Source: Lacticaseibacillus nasuensis JCM 17158 (lineage in GTDB: Bacteria; Bacillota; Bacilli; Lactobacillales; Lactobacillaceae). Taken from it: 64,000 nucleotides of DNA. The first letter of the stretch is position 1; every line of letters begins with the position of its first letter. Shown here piece by piece: positions 57,796-64,000 of this stretch. A model generated the notes under the pieces. That model did not search any database. It worked only from the letters and a program-made list of their open reading frames with translations, and was not told where the DNA came from. The stretch is taken from contig NZ_AZDJ01000030.1 of assembly GCF_001434705.1 (NCBI RefSeq), forward strand, positions 174,695 through 238,694, read 5' to 3'. The position numbers and the translations under genes were made by a program.

Positions 57796-58261
57796 TCTCA
57801 CCAATCAACGCTTTGGCCGGCTGGTGGCGCTTCATCAAGTCGGCCATGCCGCTAACGGCAACGCCTTGTGGCAATGTCAGTGCGATTGCGGTAATGTGAT
57901 CGTCACCGATGGCTACCGGCTGCGGCGTGGCAATGTGCGCTCCTGTGGCTGCTTGCGGCGCGAGCGCTCGCGCCAGCGCCTCTTGCAGCAGCCTGAAACC
58001 GTGGCGAAAATGAACGCGCCAATCACCGCCAGCATCAATCGCAATATCCCCCAACACGTCAGCGCCCGGAATCGCTCCGGCGTCACCGGCGTCAGCTGGG
58101 ACGCGCAGGCCGACCGCTGGCTGGCGCGGCTGATGATTCACGGACAGCTGGTGTTGAATCGTCACTACCCGTCGCTGGTCGAAGCCGCCGCGGCGCGGCG
58201 GCGCGCCGAACGCGAATATGGCATTCCGGCCCGCATTCCGCGCATGAAAAAGCGAGACTGA
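57782..58261 (+). CDS. Zinc-ribbon and AP2-domain DNA-binding protein
   Basis: 159 residues. Residues 1-60 follow the phage-type pattern LTNQRFGRLVAL with a four-Cys zinc site (CQCDCG, SCGC). Residues 90-150 form an AP2-like domain (NRSGVTGVSWDAQADRWLAR, then HYPSLVEAAAARRRAERE). Such proteins are usually linked to homing endonucleases or phages, but no HNH motif is seen. AGGAGG inside the sortase gene drives translation, so it is a true member of the pilus operon; perhaps a regulator. Confidence 0.8.
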   Translation: MKTFDLTNQRFGRLVALHQVGHAANGNALWQCQCDCGNVIVTDGYRLRRGNVRSCGCLRRERSRQRLLQQPETVAKMNAPITASINRNIPQHVSARNRSGVTGVSWDAQADRWLARLMIHGQLVLNRHYPSLVEAAAARRRAEREYGIPARIPRMKKRD

Positions 58262-58284
58262 AAAATTTCAGTCTCGCTTTTATT
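58247..58284. terminator. Bidirectional terminator
   Basis: GCGAGACTGAAA/TTTCAGTCTCGC with A and T tracts on both sides, between the sortase operon and the rgg-type gene. Confidence 0.88.
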
Positions 58285-58292
58285 TTGCCCAC

Positions 58293-59198
58293 CTAGTGGA
58301 CGTTGGCCAATTCGGTGAAGAGTTTGCGCAAGCCTTGCGCGTCATTGTCGAGCACCCGCGCGGGAATGAACACCCCGGCGGCGGTGAGCACCTGTTCCAA
58401 CAAATGCTCACCCTCACCCGTATGGCCGTCGAGCACCAACTCGATGCCATCGCAAATCCTTTTGTACATCCGGAAGTAGTAATTGCTGCCAAGCACGACG
58501 CGGTTGCGAATCAAGGTCGTAACCTCGCGCACCGCGCTGGCCTTGCCGGTGGCCACGGCGCTATCGAGCAGGCTGACGTAAAACGTGTCGAGCACGGCCT
58601 CGGCCTGCGCGGTGGTATTCGACCAGCCGGCATCCCCGGCCGGACTCAGCACCCGCGAGAACAAGACGCGCAGCTGATCATAGGGAATGTAGCCGACCAC
58701 CCGCGTCACCATGCGAAAATCGCCGGTGGTCAAGCGATCATAGTCGACGTACTGCGAGAACAACAACCGGGCGATGCGGGTGGCCTTGGCGTCATCGTGA
58801 GCCAGCTCCGCCAGCATCAACTGGCAAAATAGCGCGTAGTGATGCGCCCACGGCAGATGATACTGGTTGAAATAGGCCTCGAGTTGATGTTGCAGCTGGG
58901 CTAAGGCGACATCATCGTGCTGCGCGCCGGCGCGCAGGCACAGCGTTTCCATCACCGCCGCAGACGGCAGCGGCATGCTGGAATGGCTCACCACATCGTG
59001 CAACGTGACGTTCAGGTAGCTCATGATGCTGAGAAATTGGCTCAGCTTCATGTCGACATCGCCCAGCGCGATGCGTTGCAGCGTCTTCTCGGACCAGCCG
59101 AGGTGGCGAGCCAGCTGAGCACGACTAATATGTTTGGCCTGGCGCACAGAATCTAGATATTCGCCAATTGCCTTGAGCTCTGCATCAATTCCCGTCAT
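58293..59198 (-). CDS. Rgg/GadR/MutR family transcriptional regulator
   Basis: 301 residues. N-terminal HTH_3 domain (SRAQLARHLGWSEKTLQRI) and a long helical TPR-like C-terminal domain of the Rgg type, which may sense a short peptide. No peptide gene is seen beside it. ATG 59198 chosen; TTG 59204 is possible (GGGGG upstream of both). It lies next to the pilus operons and is their likely regulator; GTCACTTCTGTCC upstream of it resembles half of the pilus operator. Confidence 0.85.
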   Translation of the reverse strand: MTGIDAELKAIGEYLDSVRQAKHISRAQLARHLGWSEKTLQRIALGDVDMKLSQFLSIMSYLNVTLHDVVSHSSMPLPSAAVMETLCLRAGAQHDDVALAQLQHQLEAYFNQYHLPWAHHYALFCQLMLAELAHDDAKATRIARLLFSQYVDYDRLTTGDFRMVTRVVGYIPYDQLRVLFSRVLSPAGDAGWSNTTAQAEAVLDTFYVSLLDSAVATGKASAVREVTTLIRNRVVLGSNYYFRMYKRICDGIELVLDGHTGEGEHLLEQVLTAAGVFIPARVLDNDAQGLRKLFTELANVH

Positions 59199-59313
59199 GC
59201 CCAACGTTCCCCCAATTATGCCAGAATAACTTTATTGTAGCGATAAACTTCGACATAAAACGGGAACAGGTCACTTCTGTCCTCATCTTTTGTGCGGCCT
59301 TGCGCGCCAAGGG

Positions 59314-59357
59314 CAAACAAAATGCCATTCCTCACATTTGATGATGAAGGAATGGCA
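59314..59357 (-). terminator. Terminator of the betaine-uptake operon
   Basis: TGCCATTCCT/AGGAATGGCA around a 15-nt loop, followed on the minus strand by TTTTGTTT. Confidence 0.8.
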
Positions 59358-59366
59358 AGCCCATGA

Positions 59367-60257
59367 CTATTTTGTTAATAAATCGTTGATGCTGTTAATC
59401 TTTTTCATATACGTCGGTACGGCCAGCCCGACTCGCGCCCCTTTGAGGTTCTCGCCGAGATCGGTGAACTTGCCCTTGTAGTCGGCGTAATACTTGCCGC
59501 TGGTGTTCGGCAGCCAGGCGCACACCATGGCGTCTGCCGCCCCGGTGGCGACGGATGCCCACAGCGGCTGAATCTCCATCGGCCGAATCGACACATCGTA
59601 GCCGACCTGCCGCAGGGCTTCGGCCACGACATTGGTCGAGGCAATTTCGGAATCCCACGCCACATAGGTCAGCGTCAGCTGGCCATGCGCCTTGGCAACA
59701 CCCTTGGTCCAAGTCTTGAGGCTGGCCGGATGCTGGCGTAGCCACTGCTTGGCCGCTTGCTTCGGGTCGACGCCGTTATTGACCTGCAGCATCACCGCCG
59801 ACATGTCCTTGGGCGTCCAGTGGAAGCGATCAAGCACGGTATAGGCTTGCGGCTTGGCCTGTTTCAGCCCAAGGCGCGCGATGGTGTGGATGCTTTCGGC
59901 ATGGCCGTAGACGTTCTTAGGATCCTTCAAGAACTTCAGGTGATACTTGGTAAACATCCAATGTGGCTGCCAGCCGGTCACGACGATGGGCTGCTTGTGC
60001 TTGATGGCCTTGCCCAGCGTCGAGGTCATCGCCGCTGTCGAACTCGTTTGCAGCTGCCACTTGCCCTTCGTTAAGTCATACGCGGCAAGCGCCTTGGTGG
60101 TGCTACTCATCACCCCGGCGCCGGCGTCGATGCCGGTGATCGTGTAATTGATTTGCGGCCCCAACGGCTGGTTGGCCAGGTAAGCGGCCGGGCGCGTTCT
60201 GCAGGCGGTGAGCACCAAGGCCACTGCCGTCAGCAATAGAAATTTTATTTTGCGCAT
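59367..60257 (-). CDS. Glycine betaine-binding lipoprotein (OpuAC-like)
   Basis: 296 residues. Lipobox LTAC near residue 19, so it is a membrane-anchored lipoprotein outside the cell. Type II binding-protein fold; aromatic cage residues fit GWQPHWMF, TYVAWDSE and CAWLPNT. It feeds the permease encoded upstream in the same operon. Uptake of betaine or carnitine under salt stress. Confidence 0.92.
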   Translation of the reverse strand: MRKIKFLLLTAVALVLTACRTRPAAYLANQPLGPQINYTITGIDAGAGVMSSTTKALAAYDLTKGKWQLQTSSTAAMTSTLGKAIKHKQPIVVTGWQPHWMFTKYHLKFLKDPKNVYGHAESIHTIARLGLKQAKPQAYTVLDRFHWTPKDMSAVMLQVNNGVDPKQAAKQWLRQHPASLKTWTKGVAKAHGQLTLTYVAWDSEIASTNVVAEALRQVGYDVSIRPMEIQPLWASVATGAADAMVCAWLPNTSGKYYADYKGKFTDLGENLKGARVGLAVPTYMKKINSINDLLTK

Positions 60258-60267
60258 GGGCCCCTCC

Positions 60268-61107
60268 TTACTTGCGGTGGTTCAACGCCTGGGTCACCCG
60301 GTCGAGAATAATCGCCAAGATGACGATGGCTAACCCGGCGGCGAACCCGCTGCCGGCTTCGTTACGCCCGACGGCAAAATACACCTGGGTGCCTAGCCCC
60401 ATCGCGCCAATCATCGAGGCGATGACGACCATCGACAATGCCAGCATCATGCTTTGGTTCACGCCGGCCATGATGGTCGGTAGCGCCCCGGGCAGCTGCA
60501 CCTTAACGAGGCGCTGCCAGCCGGTGGCACCGAAGCTGTCAGCGGCTTCAATCAATTCGCTTGGCACCTGCTGAATCCCCAGTTGCGTCATGCGCACGGT
60601 TGGTGGCATCGCGAAGATCACAGACGCCACGACGCCGGGCACCATGCCGATGCCGAAAAACGCCACGGCGGGAATCAGGTAAACAAAGGCGGGCATGGTT
60701 TGCATGAAGTCCATCAAGGGCTTCACCACCGTTGCCACGGGCTTGCTGGTGGCGGCCCACAGCCCGAGCGGAATGCCGATGATGATTGCCAACAAGCTGG
60801 CGGTCAAGACCAACGTCAGCGTCTGGGTCATGTCACGCCAGTAGCCTTGGTTCCAAATGTACAATAGGCCGATGAATTCAAACACCAACAGGCCATAGCG
60901 GTGCGTGTTGCGCGTCAGCCACCAGGTGCCGGCAATGACAATCACCATGAACACCGGAATCGGCAAGGCGTCAAACACCCACTGAAAGGCATTGACGATA
61001 GCGCCTAAGAAGTTGGTTACGGCGTAAAAGAAGCCTTCAAAATGGCCCAGCCAGTTGACCAAGGCGTCGATCCAATCGGCTAAGGGGAGTTTTGGTAGAT
61101 TAAACAT
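60268..61107 (-). CDS. Glycine betaine ABC permease (OpuAB-like)
   Basis: 279 residues with about seven membrane helices. The coupling motif with the ATPase (EAA loop) is seen in ELIEAADSFGATGWQRLVKV. Its start overlaps the end of the ATPase gene by 8 bp. Confidence 0.93.
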   Translation of the reverse strand: MFNLPKLPLADWIDALVNWLGHFEGFFYAVTNFLGAIVNAFQWVFDALPIPVFMVIVIAGTWWLTRNTHRYGLLVFEFIGLLYIWNQGYWRDMTQTLTLVLTASLLAIIIGIPLGLWAATSKPVATVVKPLMDFMQTMPAFVYLIPAVAFFGIGMVPGVVASVIFAMPPTVRMTQLGIQQVPSELIEAADSFGATGWQRLVKVQLPGALPTIMAGVNQSMMLALSMVVIASMIGAMGLGTQVYFAVGRNEAGSGFAAGLAIVILAIILDRVTQALNHRK

Positions 61108-62299
61108 TCACGTTCACCTCGTTTCCTGACAAGGCACCGAGCACGGCACCGCGGATGATAATACCCAGTAGGCGATTGTCGTCGTCGACCACGGCGTACG
61201 GCACCGGCGTACTCGACACAGCATCCATCAAATCGGCCAAGGGGGTGTCGACATGGGTGGTCGGCACAATGTCTTGGACCAGCGGGCGGATGTCCTCAGA
61301 GCCACTAGCGATGGCCTGACGCACGTCTTTGGCGTCGATGATACCCAGGAGGTGCCGGGCGTTATCGACCGCGTAGACGCTACTAATTTCGTTCTCACGC
61401 ATGCGCCGGGCAGCCAAGCGCGGCCCACCCTTTTGGATGTTGACGGTGGTTGGACGCACCATAACGTTGCCAGCGGTATAAACCTGTGACCGGTCGACGC
61501 CTTCGATGAAGCGCTCGACGTAATCATCCGCCGGCGCGCTCAGGATTTCTTCAGGCGTGCCGATTTGCACGACCTCGCCGTCCTTCATGATCATGATGTG
61601 GTCGCCGATGTGCAGCGCCTCGTTCAGGTCATGGGAGATGAAGATGATGGTTTTGTGCAGGTTTTCCTGAAGGTCCAACAACTCGTCTTGCATGTCGCGG
61701 CGGTTCAGCGGATCCAGCGCAGAAAACGCCTCGTCCATCAATAAGACTTCCGGGTCGTTCGCAAACGCGCGGGCTAAGCCAACGCGCTGCTGCATCCCGC
61801 CGGACAACTGATCCGGATGCTGGTCGGCGTAATCGGTCAACCCAACCAGGCCGAGCGCATCAAGGGCCTGCTTGGCGCGGGTGGCCTTATCGACGCCTTG
61901 AATCTCCAAGCCGAACTCGACGTTTTGTTGAACGGTGCGGTTAGGCAACAAGGCGAAGCTTTGGAACACCATGCTCATTTTCTGCCGACGGACCGCTTGC
62001 AATTGGGCCTTATCCATTTTGGCAATGTCTTCGCCGTCGATTAGCACGCTGCCGCTGGTCGGGTTGATCAGCCGGTTGAGCATGCGAATCGTCGTCGACT
62101 TGCCCGAACCGGACAACCCCATGATGACGAAAATTTCGCCTTCTTCGACTTGGAAGTTGGCGCGGTCGACCCCCACCGTCGCCCCGGTGGCCGCTAGAAT
62201 CTCGGCCTTGGTGTGGCCTTGCTTCAGCATTTCCTGTGCGGCTTTCACGCGCTTGCCGAAGATTTTTGTCAGTGCTTTGACCTCTACTTTGGTAGGCAT
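61100..62299 (-). CDS. Glycine betaine ABC ATPase with CBS domains (OpuAA-like)
   Basis: 399 residues. Walker A GLSGSGKST, signature LSGGMQQR, Walker B EVLLMDEAFSALD, then a C-terminal tandem CBS pair (from SSVYAVDNARHLLGIIDAKD to AVVDDDNRLLGIIIRG). In OpuA the CBS pair senses ionic strength or c-di-AMP. First gene of the operon; AGGAGGAG precedes the ATG. Confidence 0.95.
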   Translation of the reverse strand: MPTKVEVKALTKIFGKRVKAAQEMLKQGHTKAEILAATGATVGVDRANFQVEEGEIFVIMGLSGSGKSTTIRMLNRLINPTSGSVLIDGEDIAKMDKAQLQAVRRQKMSMVFQSFALLPNRTVQQNVEFGLEIQGVDKATRAKQALDALGLVGLTDYADQHPDQLSGGMQQRVGLARAFANDPEVLLMDEAFSALDPLNRRDMQDELLDLQENLHKTIIFISHDLNEALHIGDHIMIMKDGEVVQIGTPEEILSAPADDYVERFIEGVDRSQVYTAGNVMVRPTTVNIQKGGPRLAARRMRENEISSVYAVDNARHLLGIIDAKDVRQAIASGSEDIRPLVQDIVPTTHVDTPLADLMDAVSSTPVPYAVVDDDNRLLGIIIRGAVLGALSGNEVNVNV

Positions 62300-62340
62300 A
62301 GGCTCCTCCTAGAGTTCTCGATTTGTAAACAACGGAATTA

Positions 62341-62369
62341 ATGTTACGCGCCTTTTCTGAAATTTACAA
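62341..62369 (-). promoter_or_regulatory. Promoter of the betaine-uptake operon
   Basis: TTGTAA (62364-62369), 17 bp, TAACAT (62341-62346) on the minus strand. Confidence 0.65.
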
Positions 62370-62593
62370 ACTTGGTGGTCCAGCCTCTCATTATTTCGCA
62401 GCCGGGTTGACCGCCAAATCAAAATGCCCGATTACCGGCAACTAGGCATGTGGCGTGGGCTGCCTGGCAGGTGGCGCCGACACGATCAGCAAAATTGGTT
62501 TAGTCTCATTCTGGTGAAAACGGCGTGGCAGTTTTCTCATTATCTCGCGAAAGTGTTCGCCACTGGCAGTCACGTGAGGCGTTTAAAGGCAAA
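62370..62593. other. Intergenic DNA without visible feature
   Basis: Between the betaine-operon promoter and the cold-shock terminator I see no gene with a ribosome site, no strong hairpin and no repeat. Confidence 0.5.
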
Positions 62594-62622
62594 CAAAAAG
62601 CCCCGCCGAAGCGGGGCTTTTC
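62594..62622 (-). terminator. Terminator of the cold-shock gene
   Basis: AAGCCCCGC/GCGGGGCTT with a 4-nt loop and T tracts. Confidence 0.88.
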
Positions 62623-62637
62623 GCGACTAGCAACGAA

Positions 62638-62838
62638 TTAAAGCTTCGTTACATTAGCAGCCTGAGGGCCGCGGTCGCTTTGTTCAACGTCGTAGGAAAC
62701 AGCTTGGCCTTCATCGAGGGTCTTGAAGCCGTCGCCTTGGATGGCGGAGAAGTGAACGAATACGTCGTTGCCGTCTTCACCAGTGATGAAGCCGAAACCT
62801 TTATCAGCGTTAAACCATTTAACAGTACCTTGTTGCAT
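62638..62838 (-). CDS. Cold-shock protein
   Basis: 66 residues, one complete CspA-type OB fold. RNP1 GFGFIT and RNP2 VFVHFS are intact; it begins [14 protein letters not shown]. It binds single-stranded RNA and keeps it unfolded. GGAGATTCACAC precedes the ATG. A -10 TATACT at 62949-62954 implies a leader of about 110 nt, usual for cold-shock messages. Confidence 0.96.
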   Translation of the reverse strand: MQQGTVKWFNADKGFGFITGEDGNDVFVHFSAIQGDGFKTLDEGQAVSYDVEQSDRGPQAANVTKL

Positions 62839-63007
62839 GTGTGAATCTCCTTTTCAAAAACATAGTGACAATCAACTGGTAATCTCTGAAAAGAAAAATC
62901 CATCATGCGAAACAAAATAGTTTTCAGTTCATAAATTACGTTAAGGTCAGTATACCACGGTTCGCTCCAGATGCCTAATTTATTTGTGAACGGTTTATCT
63001 GGTGGCG

Positions 63008-64000
63008 TCAAGGCCCGACAGCTAGCGTCCAATCGATGTTGGCCGTGTACTTCTGGTTAGCCTTGATCTGCGGGTACGCTGCGAGATCCAACGATACATC
63101 AGTCACCTTGCTGTTTGGTACCGTCGGCGGGTTGCGGAACAAAGACTGGGCTGTGCCATTATCAGCTAGATGGTACGGCTTGCCATTGTACGTGAAGTTA
63201 ATTGTTGCGCTGCCCGGCGTATAGCCGGTTCCTAAGTTAAACGACTGCACCGCGGCAGTGAGCTGATAGTCTTTACCTAACGGGAATTTGGTATAGATAC
63301 CAGTGGTATTTGTCGCGCCACTCTCATCTGTTAGTTTTCCGGGCAGCCCCTTCACGCCTTGAGTGATTTGGCCGACGCTTAACGTCCCAAAATTGAAGTA
63401 AGGGGGCGTCATTTCTACCGGATTAGGGATGACGGCAGGAACACTTACCTCACCTTTGTACTGGGCGTTATTCCCGACGATGACCCCCGCGTTAGCAGAG
63501 GCATCGGCAGCACCAAGCGTCGTTGCCACAATCGGTGCGGTTATCGTCATCTTCTGCCCATCACCTTTGGCCTTATCGAAGCCTTTCAGCCCAGACAATT
63601 TGACGCGGTTTGCAACGGTAACCAGCTTGCCAGCCAGAGTCGGTGTAGTCACTGGATCAGTCACGTGCTCCCCCTTAACATGCTGCGTAGTGCCATCTGA
63701 ATATTTAACGGTGACATCGATTTGGCCTTGATCATCAACGATGAAGCCGTAATTACTACCAGTTTGCAACTGAACATCAAGCGTCCCAGCGCCATTATTC
63801 CCAGGAGTCGGGAAGCTTTGCTTACTACCTGACCCATCATAGGTCAATGTATAACTCTGATTTAACGTGGCCCCTTGATACACGCTGGCCCCGGTCGCCT
63901 TGCCGTCCGGATCGGTGACCTTGGTGGCCAAGTTGGCATCGACTAACCCTGGGATGCTTTCGAAGACGACGACGCCCTGCTCTTTGTTGTCCCCGGTCGC
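63008..64000 (-). CDS. WxL domain surface protein (N terminus beyond window)
   Basis: The reading frame is open to the window edge, so the true start lies outside; at least 330 residues are present. The C-terminal 180 residues form a WxL domain (from YFNFGTLSVGQITQGVKGLP to the last residues ANIDWTLAVGP, with the closing WxL). WxL domains attach non-covalently to peptidoglycan. Earlier parts are Thr/Gly-rich beta repeats. Partner WxL-cluster genes (DUF916) are not in view. Confidence 0.88.
   Translation of the reverse strand, partial: ATGDNKEQGVVVFESIPGLVDANLATKVTDPDGKATGASVYQGATLNQSYTLTYDGSGSKQSFPTPGNNGAGTLDVQLQTGSNYGFIVDDQGQIDVTVKYSDGTTQHVKGEHVTDPVTTPTLAGKLVTVANRVKLSGLKGFDKAKGDGQKMTITAPIVATTLGAADASANAGVIVGNNAQYKGEVSVPAVIPNPVEMTPPYFNFGTLSVGQITQGVKGLPGKLTDESGATNTTGIYTKFPLGKDYQLTAAVQSFNLGTGYTPGSATINFTYNGKPYHLADNGTAQSLFRNPPTVPNSKVTDVSLDLAAYPQIKANQKYTANIDWTLAVGP

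Overview
The window is a GC-rich (about 60 percent by eye) stretch of a low-GC-type Firmicutes chromosome, most likely a high-GC member of the Lactobacillaceae. Signs of this are a class III NrdD, a [4Fe-4S]-free MutY, Rgg, PadR and MarR regulators, LPXTG pilins with their own sortases, a WxL surface protein, an OpuA betaine transporter, strong AGGAGG ribosome sites and rho-independent terminators. The genus cannot be fixed from sequence alone. No phage, plasmid backbone, rRNA operon or CRISPR array is present.

Layout. 1-2.5 kb: an AT-rich patch with an IS-like inverted repeat and a decayed tandem repeat, then GNAT, FeS-scaffold-like and MarR genes. 2.6-11.5 kb: nrdD with two NrdR boxes, a gamma-glutamyltransferase, a Nudix hydrolase, asnB and a GH36 alpha-galactosidase. 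11.6-14.2 kb: a RelB-type antitoxin with a broken toxin, two tRNA-Ala genes, a DUF898 protein and an MFS transporter. 14.4-23.2 kb: two unknown coupled genes, a ThiD/PdxK-type kinase, a sugar O-acetyltransferase, a DUF308 protein, a mutY/oxidoreductase/small-protein operon, a phosphosulfolactate synthase with a histidine phosphatase, and a hypothetical membrane protein. 23.3-34.5 kb: DHA2 efflux, FtsX-type ABC transporter, sbcDC and a YbiT-type ABC-F gene. 34.5-44.3 kb: three tandem folded repeats, a secreted nuclease, a PadR-controlled envelope locus, a quinone reductase, two unknown genes, a long structured untranslated region, and an AI-2E transporter with cardiolipin synthase. 44.3-50.5 kb: M42 peptidase, nitronate monooxygenase, AIM24, aldo-keto reductase, NmrA-like protein, and an Lsa-type ABC-F gene behind an attenuator. 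50.7-59.2 kb: a pilus locus in which pilins and an LRR adhesin are divergent from three sortases and an AP2-domain protein, beside an Rgg regulator. 59.3-64 kb: OpuA-type betaine uptake, a cold-shock protein and a truncated WxL protein.

The most interesting signal is a pair of near-identical small-RNA genes at 1886-2064 (+) and 12831-13012 (-). Each has a direct-repeat response-regulator-type box, TTCACA-N5-TTCACA (one base off in copy 1), placed 9 bp before a -10 element. Each RNA carries three hairpins and a terminator hairpin. Base differences between the copies are compensated in two helices and form a G-U pair in a third. The loops are C-rich and one displays CCUCC, an anti-Shine-Dalgarno sequence. 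This closely resembles the CiaR-controlled csRNAs of streptococci, and I do not recognise the family itself.

Other RNA-level signals are the 41.2-41.6 kb structured leader or RNA with its own promoter and terminator, a folded RNA at 50.55-50.67 kb, a four-helix element at 18.0 kb, the 34.5 kb tandem hairpins and the ABC-F attenuator at 48.9 kb.
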